From JBMOLK01 sp049325575 (GTDB lineage Bacteria; Bacillota; Clostridia; Acetivibrionales; Acetivibrionaceae): 64,000 nucleotides of DNA. The DNA is taken from contig JBMOLK010000188.1 of the NCBI GenBank assembly GCA_049325575.1, positions 1-64,000 on the forward strand. Direction: 5' to 3'. Below, in pieces: positions 15,794 to 25,311 of this stretch. The notes under the pieces are model-generated. The model saw only the letters and a program-made list of their open reading frames with translations. It did not search any database and was not told the origin of the DNA. The position numbers were made by a program, and so were the translations under genes. Numbering within the stretch: position 1 is the stretch's first letter; every line of letters starts with the position of its first letter.

Positions 15794-17401
15794 GTGTATA
15801 TGGATATAGTACCAAAGCAGATAGATAGAATAGGTACAAGCAACAACGGAGCATTTTGTTTTGACGATTGTATTGCAACATACGCGGGATACATTGGACG
15901 AAGCTATGAAATGATGTATGGCAACTGCTGGAGCTTTAGTCTAATTCCAGGACGGATGAATGATACAACTTCTTTGGTAGAAATAATGAATACTGATAGA
16001 AATGAAAGCTATAGATTACTTGAAAAGCTTCATGGTATTAAATTGAAGAGAGAGAAGCTTTTAGAGAGTAGTAAAGCAAAAAGCTATATATTAGAGGAGT
16101 TGGAAGCCGGAAGGCCTACGGTATTTATAACAGATGCTTTCTGGTGTCCCTGGGACCCTGTGTTTCAGAAATACCATAATATTCACGCTTTCCTGATAGT
16201 CGGCTTTGACGAAACAAATAATAGTTTTATTTGTGTAGACAGCTATTTCCTAAAGTGCAATTCAGTCCTGCCGATGGAGTGCTTTATTAATGGCTATAAA
16301 GGCATATACTCCTTTGAAGCATTACCTGAACCTGTCGTTATAAATTATGAGGAAGTAATAAGAGATCATGCGAAAAGTTTACTTTCAGGATGCAGTGGGG
16401 AAAATCATTTTGAGTTGATGCGTAGTTTTGGCAGTGAATTAATGAATATAGACATAAAAAGGCAGCTTGAAGACAGCGGTGAGTTTTGGTTATGCCCTAT
16501 ATTCCAGGTATTCAATTATATAATTTCTACCCGGGTTTTATATGCAAACGCTTTAAAATACATTGCTGATAAATCCAATATCAAATATGTGGCTGAAATT
16601 TTGGAGTCTTTCCTTCTGGTTATTGAAAAATGGAATGTGGCTAAGGGAATGCTTATTAAATCCTTTAGCCTAAATAACACGCATACCGAAGTAGTGAGGA
16701 AGCTTAGCGATACAATAATTGAGCTGGCCAAAGAAGAGGAAGGGCTTGCTTTGGATATAACTAAAGCAAATATTGACCAACTGAATATCAAAGCATCTAT
16801 AAAGGATAATAAAGTAAGCAGGCAAGATATAATAAATTATTCATGTAACGATTATGTTTTTATTGACCTGTCCGGCTATTTAAACAATAAAGGCTTTGAT
16901 ACATATCCTCCTAAAAGCCCTATGTCCGACTTTACAAGTTATGGACACTATTTCATTAGAGAGGAAGATTTTATAAGAGATACATGGAATGTTGGAGATA
17001 TGTTGTTTAAAGTACACATAGACCCTAACGAAACATATGACAATGTATCATGCATGGGGCAGGAGATATCAGTTCCAGAGGGTTATTATGGAAGGATTCG
17101 GATTATGGGGTGTTCGGAATATGGAAGCTACACGGATAAAGTTGGTATATACACAACAGGTGGAAATGTATATAGCATTCCCATAACGTTTTATGAGTGG
17201 TGTGATAATTCAAACAAGGATATCCTGGCATGGAAGGGAAGAATTGCTCACAAAAAAGAAAACGAAGTATTGATCATTGATCAGGAACACAAGATCTATG
17301 CAAAAGAGTTTGTACTAAGCTATAACGAGAAGATAAACAAAATTAAACTACCGGAGTGTCCCAATTTGCATTTGTTTGCAATATCAATGCTTAAGTCTTA
17401 G
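15794..17401 (+). CDS. BtrH-like protein, candidate acyltransferase/peptidase of the cluster
   Basis: A 535-residue protein whose first ~200 residues resemble the BtrH N-terminal family with its C39-peptidase-like fold: the Cys-containing CFDDCIATYAGY segment (22-33), GNCWSF (~44-49), and the later HAFLIVGFDETNNSFICVDSYF region with the expected His and Asp. BtrH moves an acyl group from a carrier protein to the aminoglycoside ribostamycin in butirosin synthesis. The remaining ~330 residues have no domain I recognise. Since no thioesterase is encoded downstream, this protein may release or transfer the assembled chain. GTG 15794 lies 11 bases after AGGAGGG; ATG 15800 is the alternative. It ends 30 bases before the first NRPS. 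Confidence 0.7.
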   Translation: MYMDIVPKQIDRIGTSNNGAFCFDDCIATYAGYIGRSYEMMYGNCWSFSLIPGRMNDTTSLVEIMNTDRNESYRLLEKLHGIKLKREKLLESSKAKSYILEELEAGRPTVFITDAFWCPWDPVFQKYHNIHAFLIVGFDETNNSFICVDSYFLKCNSVLPMECFINGYKGIYSFEALPEPVVINYEEVIRDHAKSLLSGCSGENHFELMRSFGSELMNIDIKRQLEDSGEFWLCPIFQVFNYIISTRVLYANALKYIADKSNIKYVAEILESFLLVIEKWNVAKGMLIKSFSLNNTHTEVVRKLSDTIIELAKEEEGLALDITKANIDQLNIKASIKDNKVSRQDIINYSCNDYVFIDLSGYLNNKGFDTYPPKSPMSDFTSYGHYFIREEDFIRDTWNVGDMLFKVHIDPNETYDNVSCMGQEISVPEGYYGRIRIMGCSEYGSYTDKVGIYTTGGNVYSIPITFYEWCDNSNKDILAWKGRIAHKKENEVLIIDQEHKIYAKEFVLSYNEKINKIKLPECPNLHLFAISMLKS

Positions 17402-17431
17402 CGGATTTGCATGGTGTTTAGGGGGGAGAAT

Positions 17432-20400
17432 ATGAGTAATGTTGGTATGGAAAATAAGGTTAAGCTTTATCCACTAACCCATCCTCAAAAGAGAATATGG
17501 TATGGGGAAGTGCTTAATAAAGATACTTCCCTTTACAATATCGGAGGACCTGTAAGAATAAGGGGATATGTAGATTTTGGTACTCTGCAGCAATCCATAA
17601 ACATTTTTATAAAAAAGAATGATAGCTTAAGGATGCGGTTTAATGAACAAAACGGTGAAATAAAGCAGTATATTAGTGAATTCAAAGAGACTAAAATAGA
17701 TTTTTTTGATTTCAGTACATGCAAAAATCCTGAAGATGAGTTTAACAAGTGGATAGAATACGAAGCCGGTAAGAGATTTGACTTAAAAGAAGATTATTTA
17801 TATTATTTTGCAATGTTTAAAAATGGCGAGTACGATTCCGGATACTTTGTTAAATTTCATCACTTGATAGCCGATGGCTGGTCAATGCAGATTTTGACAA
17901 GCCAGATTTGTGATATTTACATGAAACTTTTACATGGCTCCAGGATAGATGAAGAGGTTGAATATTCGTATTTAGAATATATTGATAGGGAGCAGAAGTA
18001 CTTATTATCCGATAAGTTCATTAAAAACAGGAATTTTTGGAAACAAAAATTTCAAACATTGGATGAGGTGTATTTTGGTAAATCTTCTGAAAGCATCAAA
18101 GGGAATAGAAAGACTTTCAGGATGGATAAGGATAAATCCCTGAAGATAAAAAACTTCTCAAAAGAAAATAAATGCTCCTTGAACACACTGTTTGTTTCCT
18201 TATATTTAATCTATTTGTATAAGACAACACAACATCAAGATTTGATTATTGGAGTCCCTGTACTAAATAGATCAGGAAAAAGAGAAAAAAGCATATTTGG
18301 GATGTTTACAAGTACAATGCCTTTTAGAATGTATATAAAAGGCTCAATGACGGCAGCAGAATTTATAAACCATGTAAACAGCGAATTGATGGAATGCTAT
18401 TTCAATCAGAAATATCCCTATGATCTTTTGGTGCAGGATATTGAGCTTAAGAAAAAGGGCTATAATGAGTTGTTTAATGTATGCATTAATTATTATAATA
18501 CCAGGCTTAATACCGAATTTAACGGTGCTTTAACAGAAAATACGGAGTTTTATAATGGGAATCAGCTTTATTCGATGCAGATTGTTATTAAAGAATGGGA
18601 AGACTTAGGAGAAATAAACCTGGACTTTGATTATAAGTCAGGTGATTTTAGTGAAGAACAGATCGAAAATATGTACATGTATTTAAGTAACCTGATTGAT
18701 CAGATTACAGCAGATTCAATGGCTGTTATCGGATCGTTAAGGCTGCTTCCCGACTCTTCCAGGAACAGACTCATTTATGAGTTTAATTCAACATGTGTAG
18801 ATTACCCGAAAAACAATACAATATTCCAGCTGTTTGAGGAGCAGGTTTGCAGGACACCTGATAAGACTGCGGTAAGCTTTAATGGGAAAAGCATTACTTA
18901 TAGAAAGCTTAACAAAAAAGCAAACCAACTTGCCAGACTGTTAAGATACAAAGGTATTGGAAGAAATACTGCTGTAGGATTTATGACAACCCACTCAATA
19001 GAAACTGTTATAGGAATCCTGGGTGTTATAAAAGCAGGGGGTGCTTATGTGCCTATCGATCCCTGCTATCCTATGGAAAGAATAAACTATATCCTTGAAG
19101 ATTCCAAGGTATCAGTTCTGCTTGCCAATTGTAGTCTGGATGGCGGTTTGGATTATAAGGTGGATATTATTGATCTTAGGGATGAAACCATATATAAAGG
19201 TGAAGCAAGTAATCCTGATTTAATAAATGAAATGAATGACCTGGTTTATATTATTTATACTTCAGGTTCTACAGGAAAGCCTAAAGGCACAATGATAGAG
19301 CACAGGGGGCTTGTTAACTATATATGGTGGGCAAAAAAGATGTATGTAAGACATGAGGATGATGTTTTTGCGCTTTATTCTTCTTTATCCTTCGATCTTA
19401 CAGTAACCTCGGTTTTTACACCACTTATAAGCGGGAATAAAATCATGGTTTATGCAGATGACGGCGAAGAGTTTGTTCTTTACAGGATACTTGGAGATAA
19501 TCAAACTACTGTTCTAAAGCTAACACCGGCACATTTATCATTGATTAAGGATTTGGATAATAGTAATTCATCAGTTAAAAGGCTTATCGTTGGAGGAGAA
19601 GACCTAAAGGTTGTTCTTGCGAAGAGTATCTATGACAGCTTCGGAGGAGACATAGAAATATTTAATGAGTATGGCCCTACAGAGACAGTGGTTGGCTGTA
19701 TGATCCACAAGTATGATGTTGAAAAAGATACTGAACAATCAGTGCCTGTTGGTATACCTGCTGATAATGTGCAGATCTATATTCTTGATAAAAATCTTGA
19801 GCCTGTACCTTTAGGAGTAAGCGGAGAAATTTACATTTCGGGAGATGGTGTAGCAAGAGGTTATCTGAATAGACCGGAGTTAACAGCTCAAAAGTTCATT
19901 GACAATCCATTTATTAAAGATAAGAGAATGTATAAGACAGGTGATATTGCCAGACACCTGCCTAACGGTATAATTGAGTATTCAGGCAGGGCAGACTTTC
20001 AGGTTAAGATAAGAGGTTACCGTATCGAATTGGGTGAGATAGAGAATCAGATATTAAAAATAAAAGGTGTTGATGATGTTGTAGTTATAGACAGGGAAGA
20101 CTCTTTAGGCAGCAAATACCTGTGTTCATATATTGTTTCAAAGGTACAAATGCCGTTAACAGAGATAAGGCAGTATTTGTCAGGTGTTTTACCTGATTAT
20201 ATGATCCCATCAAGGTTTGTATCCTTAGATAGAATTCCCCTTACAACCAACGGGAAAGTAAACAGACAGCTTTTACCCGAACCTTTGGAGGAAAATATTG
20301 ATGAATCTGACTGTGTTTGCTTTAATAATAAAACAGAAGAAAAGATTATAAAAACTATCAAGGAAGTGCTTAATGTTGCCAGGATAAACAGGAGAGATAA

Positions 20401-21946
20401 TTTCTACCGGCTTGGCGGCGATTCAATTAAGGCAATTCAAATTGCAGCAAGGCTAAACGAACTTGGCCTTAAGATAAGAGTAAAGGATATTCTATCTAAA
20501 AATGTAATTGAAAAAATCATGGCATGTGTTGAGACTGACACTGCATTTGAAGCTTTGGAAAACAAAGCCTTAGAAGGAGAAATCGGAATAACGCCAATTG
20601 TATCATGGTTTTTTGAGCAGCATTTTAAAAACCCCAATTATTATAATCAATCGGTATTACTTTCCCTAAATACAAATGTTGGACTTGACAATATGGAGCA
20701 GGCAATAAATATATTAATCAGACATCATGATGCCCTAAGAATAAATTACAGCAGCCAGAAGGGTATTTTATATTATAACAATGACTATCTAAATGAACAT
20801 CAGAAACTGCAGATATTTGACCTATCTTTCGTTCCCTTAGATGAACAGAAGGTAAAAATGAGACAAATCTGTGAAGAGATAAAATCATCCCTGGATATTG
20901 AAAAGGGGATTTTATTCAAGGCTTGTGCGTTAGAGCTTGGTCATTACGGCAGGAGGCTTCTTTTAACAGGGCATCACCTGATTGTGGATGGTGTATCCTG
21001 GAGAATTCTGCTTGAGGACCTTGCCAGGGTTTTAGGTTCTCTGGAGAAGAATATTGAGTTGTCTCTGCCTCAAAAGTCAAGCTCACTCAAGGAATGGGCT
21101 TCACAGCTTTTAAAGCTTGGTCAGGGCAGCCTTAAACAAGAAAGAGAATATTGGAATAACGTTATAAGCAGTAGTTTCAGTTTTCCGGTTGATTTTGATC
21201 TCGGCCATGACAATATAGAAAACTGTAACGTGAAAAGGTTTGTAATTGATGCTGATGATACTGAAAATCTGTTAACCACAGCAAATGCTCCTTATGGTAC
21301 AAATCCTAACGATCTGCTCCTTACTGCTTTGGTTGCAGCTATTAGGAAGATGTATGCTGCTGATGAGGTTGTAATAGAGCTGGAGGGACATGGAAGAGAA
21401 GACCTGTTTGACAGGTTGGATGTTACAAGGACTGTTGGCTGGTTTACAAGTATCTTTCCTGTAAAGCTTAAAGCTGTTGGTTCGGATTTAGGATCACAAA
21501 TCAAGTCTATCAAAGAGCAGCTAAGGAGAGTTCCCAATAAAGGGATTGGGTTTGGTGTTTTGAAGTACATGTCAAAATTAGTTCCAGTCTGCGATAAAAG
21601 GTATGCAAGATTTAATTACCTTGGGGAGTTTGACAATAGTCAGGATGAAAATATTTATAAAATATCACTTGAAGACTCGGGTCCTGACTCGGCTAAATCC
21701 AACCACTTGACATGTTTATTAGATATAAATGCATTGGTTTTAGACAAAAATTTAAATATATCAATAACTTACAGCAGAAACAAATACCTGGACGAAACGG
21801 TTGAAAAACTTATGAAGGAATACAAAAATTCACTGGCAAGTGTAATAAAACATTGCTTAGGCAAAAGACACTCTGTTGATTTTACACCATCAGATTTTGA
21901 AACATTAAATATCTCACAGGATGAACTTGACCAACTTTTTATATAG
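17432..21946 (+). CDS. NRPS, C-A(Asn)-T-E: starter module for a D-Asn prodrug unit
   Basis: 1504 residues. Domains: condensation (8-440, HHLIADG with H143-H144, starter-like LTHPQKRIWY opening), adenylation (465-965), carrier (GGDS, S998) and epimerization (1065-1495, HHLIVDGVSWRIL with H1181-H1182, EGHGRE, VGWFTSIFPV, NYLGEFD). Aligning A4-A5 with GrsA gives the binding-pocket code D-L-T-K-I-G-E-V-G plus the A10 Lys, the classical asparagine code. A first C domain with no module before it would accept a fatty acyl-CoA or acyl-ACP, so the product is N-acyl-D-Asn on the carrier. ATG 17432 follows GGGGGGAG; ATG 17411 lacks a site. The next gene is the matching peptidase-exporter. Confidence 0.93.
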   Translation: MSNVGMENKVKLYPLTHPQKRIWYGEVLNKDTSLYNIGGPVRIRGYVDFGTLQQSINIFIKKNDSLRMRFNEQNGEIKQYISEFKETKIDFFDFSTCKNPEDEFNKWIEYEAGKRFDLKEDYLYYFAMFKNGEYDSGYFVKFHHLIADGWSMQILTSQICDIYMKLLHGSRIDEEVEYSYLEYIDREQKYLLSDKFIKNRNFWKQKFQTLDEVYFGKSSESIKGNRKTFRMDKDKSLKIKNFSKENKCSLNTLFVSLYLIYLYKTTQHQDLIIGVPVLNRSGKREKSIFGMFTSTMPFRMYIKGSMTAAEFINHVNSELMECYFNQKYPYDLLVQDIELKKKGYNELFNVCINYYNTRLNTEFNGALTENTEFYNGNQLYSMQIVIKEWEDLGEINLDFDYKSGDFSEEQIENMYMYLSNLIDQITADSMAVIGSLRLLPDSSRNRLIYEFNSTCVDYPKNNTIFQLFEEQVCRTPDKTAVSFNGKSITYRKLNKKANQLARLLRYKGIGRNTAVGFMTTHSIETVIGILGVIKAGGAYVPIDPCYPMERINYILEDSKVSVLLANCSLDGGLDYKVDIIDLRDETIYKGEASNPDLINEMNDLVYIIYTSGSTGKPKGTMIEHRGLVNYIWWAKKMYVRHEDDVFALYSSLSFDLTVTSVFTPLISGNKIMVYADDGEEFVLYRILGDNQTTVLKLTPAHLSLIKDLDNSNSSVKRLIVGGEDLKVVLAKSIYDSFGGDIEIFNEYGPTETVVGCMIHKYDVEKDTEQSVPVGIPADNVQIYILDKNLEPVPLGVSGEIYISGDGVARGYLNRPELTAQKFIDNPFIKDKRMYKTGDIARHLPNGIIEYSGRADFQVKIRGYRIELGEIENQILKIKGVDDVVVIDREDSLGSKYLCSYIVSKVQMPLTEIRQYLSGVLPDYMIPSRFVSLDRIPLTTNGKVNRQLLPEPLEENIDESDCVCFNNKTEEKIIKTIKEVLNVARINRRDNFYRLGGDSIKAIQIAARLNELGLKIRVKDILSKNVIEKIMACVETDTAFEALENKALEGEIGITPIVSWFFEQHFKNPNYYNQSVLLSLNTNVGLDNMEQAINILIRHHDALRINYSSQKGILYYNNDYLNEHQKLQIFDLSFVPLDEQKVKMRQICEEIKSSLDIEKGILFKACALELGHYGRRLLLTGHHLIVDGVSWRILLEDLARVLGSLEKNIELSLPQKSSSLKEWASQLLKLGQGSLKQEREYWNNVISSSFSFPVDFDLGHDNIENCNVKRFVIDADDTENLLTTANAPYGTNPNDLLLTALVAAIRKMYAADEVVIELEGHGREDLFDRLDVTRTVGWFTSIFPVKLKAVGSDLGSQIKSIKEQLRRVPNKGIGFGVLKYMSKLVPVCDKRYARFNYLGEFDNSQDENIYKISLEDSGPDSAKSNHLTCLLDINALVLDKNLNISITYSRNKYLDETVEKLMKEYKNSLASVIKHCLGKRHSVDFTPSDFETLNISQDELDQLFI

Positions 21947-21988
21947 CAGAATTCAGGTACTTTAATATTAAATTGTGAGGGCTTAACT

Positions 21989-24900
21989 ATGGTATTTAAA
22001 ACTAGGAAAATAATTGTGAGCATTGTGGCAGCAGTATATATTATTTTGACAATAGTTTGTCAGGCAGGGGCAGGTGTCGAGCCATCGGACAGCAGTATAA
22101 AAGAAGATAATGAAGCTAAAATATTAAAGATAGAGAAATTTATTAAAAGTCAGATGAAAAAGGCTAAGATTCCCGGTATGTCTGTTGTTGTGATGAAGGA
22201 CGGCAAAATATTGCTTCAAAAGGGGTACGGATTTGCAGATATCAATACAAAGAGACCGGTTACGGCAGATACATTATTTGAGCTGGGGTCTACCAGCAAA
22301 GCCTTTACTGCACTTGGCATCTTAAAGCTTAAAAAAGAAGGACACATAAGCCTTGACGACAGGGTTGACAAGTACCTGCCATGGTTTAGGGTCAAATATA
22401 AAGGAGAATATACAGGTATTACCATAGGAGATCTTTTGTACCAGAACAGCGGAATACCTGCCAGCATGCTGGGAAGGATAACTCCATCGGTTGAAGACAA
22501 TGCTCTTGAAGACACGGTAAGAAAAATAGTTGATATCGAGCTGGAATTCCTGCCTGGTAAAAGGTATTCTTACTCGACTGTTAACTATGATGTTTTGGGA
22601 CTTATAATACAAAAGATTTCCGGTAAAACATTTGAAGATTACTTAAAGGATGAGATTTTGGCTCCTATGGGCCTTGATAATACGTATGTTTATAGAGAAG
22701 AAGCATTAAGGCATGACATGTCTAAAGGACACAAATATGCGTTTTCAAGAGTAGTAACTTATGATGCACCTGTATACAGGGGAAACACTCCTGCAGGATA
22801 CGTGATAACCAATGCAAAGGATTTAACCAGGTGGCTGAAAATTCAAATGGGGATAGAACATGACTTAAACTTTGATACCCACCTCATCAAAGAGTCTCAC
22901 ATACCAAACCGTAAGGTTGAGCCTTCTTCATCCCTGTCTTCCTATGCCGCCGGGTGGCATATATTTCAAAGCGGAGAAGGTGAAATCGGCCATGCAGGCG
23001 CCAACCCCAATTTCTATACATATATAGGTTTTAGACCTGGAGAAAAAATGGGTATTGCAGTTTTGTCAAATCTGTATACATCCCAGACATCGGTTACATA
23101 TGAAGGCATTAAGAGTATACTGATGGATGAAGAGCCAAAGAAAGAAAATGCAGACTCGATGCAGAATCTTGATAAGACATTTCTGGTTATTATATGCATC
23201 GCAGTGCCGCTTATAGCTATAACTTTAATATTCATTTTTATTATCCTTGTCCAGCTGTTTAAAGGTATGAGGAAGTTTGTTGGCTTTAATGCAGAACGGG
23301 TTGTAAAGCTAATTTTTTCGATGGCTTTTATGTCTGTTGCTGCATATGCTTTCTATTTAATTCCCCAGGCATTTAGAGAATTCATGGATTTTTCATGGGA
23401 TTATGTCAGGGTTTGGGGACCTGTAAGTATAATACCCGGAATTGTTTTAACATTTACTGCTTGTGTTATGTTATATATTTACCTCATAACAGAGAGCATG
23501 TTCCCTAGACCTGAAGAAAAGCCATTCTTTTCTTTAATAACGGTAAGCTTGATTAGCGGTTTTGCCAATGCTTTTATCATATTTATAGCAAACAGCGTTT
23601 TAGGGGATTATAGAAGAACTATTTTTCTAAAGGAGGAGTACCAGTTCCCGGTTGAAATGCTGCTTTATTTCATCATTGGCATGACTATGTATGTGTACGG
23701 GCAGAAACTTGTACGTACCAGGCTGATTAATTTAATAAACGGGTATGTTTATACGACCAGGACGGATTTAATCAACAGAATTTTAAGCACAACCTTCTAC
23801 AAAATGGACAGCATTGAAAAGGGAAGAATACATGCATGTTTAAACAATGATACAGAAAGCATAAGCAGGTTTGCCAGAATTGTTGTGGGAGCAACAACAA
23901 GCTTTGTGACCCTTGTATGCTGCTTTATTTATCTTGGCTTTATGAACTTTTCAGGTTTTTTGACTGCGTTTGTGGTAATCGTTATTGCTGCTTCAATATA
24001 CTTCTTTATAGGAAGAAGTGCCAATAAATTCTGGGAGCAGACAAGGGACATACAAAACGTATTTTTTAAATTTATAGGGGATTTGATTAACGGTTTTAAG
24101 GAATTAAATATGAATGAAGCAAAAAGGCTGGATTTTAAGGATGATATGACAAAAAGCTGTGCTGATTACAGGGAAAAACGTATTATGGGAGATGTCAAAT
24201 TTGCAAATGCGTTTGTTGTTGGAGAGGTAATATTCACAACTGTTATCGGGGCGGTCATATTTGCATTCCCCTTGCTTTTTGAAGAGATCAATGGTGATAC
24301 GTTAGGCAATTTTGTCTTTGTTTTTCTTTATATGACAGGGCCAGTTAACGGCCTTTTGAGCTCATTACCCGAAATTATGCAGGTTAGGATAAGCTGGAAC
24401 CGTATCAATGAGCTTATAAAAGATATCACTCTACTTGAATCAGACAGCACAAAAAATAAAGATGATATCCAAAACTTTAAGAGACTGGAACTAAAAGATG
24501 TTGAATACAGCTATAAAAGTAATAATGGTGATATTTTTAAAGTCGGCCCCATAAACATAGTATTTCATTCCGGGGAAATAACATTTATTACAGGAGGGAA
24601 CGGGAGCGGTAAATCAACTTTGGCAAAATTGATCACGGGTTTATATGTTCCCGATAAGGGCTGTATTACTGTAAATAAAAGCAGGATAAATCCTGAAAAG
24701 CTGGGTCAGAAGTATTCTGCAGTTTTTAGTGATTTTCACCTTTTTGAAAAACTATATGGATTAAATTATGAAGAAAAACAAAAGGATATAGAAAATTATT
24801 TGAAAATTATGCAGTTGGAAGAAAAAGTTGATGTCAGGGATGGTAATTTAAGCACCATAAATCTTTCTACCGGTCAGAAAAAAAGACTGGCATTAATGAT

Positions 24901-25144
24901 CAGCTTTTTAGAAGACAGACCAATATATCTTCTGGATGAATGGGCAGCTGACCAGGACCCGGAGTTTAGGAAGTTCTTTTACCAGGTGCTTCTTCCGGAT
25001 ATGAAGAGAAGAGGGAAGTGCATAATCGCCATAACCCATGATGACAGATATTTTTATATTGCAGATAAGATGGTAAAGATGGAAGCAGGAAAAATCGTAG
25101 ATGAAAAACTTGATAATACCTTTGACAATACCAGTGCCTCGTAA
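21989..25144 (+). CDS. ClbP/XcnG-like D-Asn peptidase fused to a cyclic-peptide-type ABC exporter
   Basis: 1051 residues. A signal-anchor (8-28) leads to an extracellular beta-lactamase-fold serine peptidase (40-375) with S101-x2-K104 (STSK), Y195 in YSYSTVN and H335-A-G, so the catalytic set is complete. Then come three membrane helices, as in ClbP, then about six more and a nucleotide-binding domain (830-1045): Walker A GGNGSGKST (K875), LSTGQ signature and Walker B YLLDEWAADQDP, the PvdE/SyrD-type sequence. ClbP and XcnG remove N-acyl-D-Asn from precolibactin and prexenocoumacin; ZmaM of zwittermicin combines peptidase and transporter. It follows the D-Asn module by 42 bases. Predicted role: export and activation. 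GAGGG lies 7 bases before ATG. Confidence 0.9.
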   Translation: MVFKTRKIIVSIVAAVYIILTIVCQAGAGVEPSDSSIKEDNEAKILKIEKFIKSQMKKAKIPGMSVVVMKDGKILLQKGYGFADINTKRPVTADTLFELGSTSKAFTALGILKLKKEGHISLDDRVDKYLPWFRVKYKGEYTGITIGDLLYQNSGIPASMLGRITPSVEDNALEDTVRKIVDIELEFLPGKRYSYSTVNYDVLGLIIQKISGKTFEDYLKDEILAPMGLDNTYVYREEALRHDMSKGHKYAFSRVVTYDAPVYRGNTPAGYVITNAKDLTRWLKIQMGIEHDLNFDTHLIKESHIPNRKVEPSSSLSSYAAGWHIFQSGEGEIGHAGANPNFYTYIGFRPGEKMGIAVLSNLYTSQTSVTYEGIKSILMDEEPKKENADSMQNLDKTFLVIICIAVPLIAITLIFIFIILVQLFKGMRKFVGFNAERVVKLIFSMAFMSVAAYAFYLIPQAFREFMDFSWDYVRVWGPVSIIPGIVLTFTACVMLYIYLITESMFPRPEEKPFFSLITVSLISGFANAFIIFIANSVLGDYRRTIFLKEEYQFPVEMLLYFIIGMTMYVYGQKLVRTRLINLINGYVYTTRTDLINRILSTTFYKMDSIEKGRIHACLNNDTESISRFARIVVGATTSFVTLVCCFIYLGFMNFSGFLTAFVVIVIAASIYFFIGRSANKFWEQTRDIQNVFFKFIGDLINGFKELNMNEAKRLDFKDDMTKSCADYREKRIMGDVKFANAFVVGEVIFTTVIGAVIFAFPLLFEEINGDTLGNFVFVFLYMTGPVNGLLSSLPEIMQVRISWNRINELIKDITLLESDSTKNKDDIQNFKRLELKDVEYSYKSNNGDIFKVGPINIVFHSGEITFITGGNGSGKSTLAKLITGLYVPDKGCITVNKSRINPEKLGQKYSAVFSDFHLFEKLYGLNYEEKQKDIENYLKIMQLEEKVDVRDGNLSTINLSTGQKKRLALMISFLEDRPIYLLDEWAADQDPEFRKFFYQVLLPDMKRRGKCIIAITHDDRYFYIADKMVKMEAGKIVDEKLDNTFDNTSAS

Positions 25145-25155
25145 CTTATATAGAT

Positions 25156-25240
25156 CGAACTGTAAAAGAAGATAAACAAGATAGGCCCGCCATTTGTATC
25201 AAATTAGCGGAGCGAATTATATGTTTATCTTTACAGTTCG
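25156..25240. repeat. Long imperfect hairpin between exporter and second NRPS
   Basis: Outer arms CGAACTGTAAA-(AGAA)-GATAAACA (25156-25178) and TGTTTATC-TTTACAGTTCG (25222-25240) are perfectly complementary apart from a 4-base bulge. Inside, CCGC-c-ATTTG and CAAAT-ta-GCGG pair again around a TAT loop. No T tract follows, so it is not an ordinary terminator. It could be an RNA processing or stability element, or a small inserted repeat. Confidence 0.7.
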
Positions 25241-25311
25241 TTATCTCTAAGCAGTCTTTGTTAAAGTTGAAATTCTTAGTGCTAAAGGTATGGCTTTAAA
25301 GGGGGAGAGAC

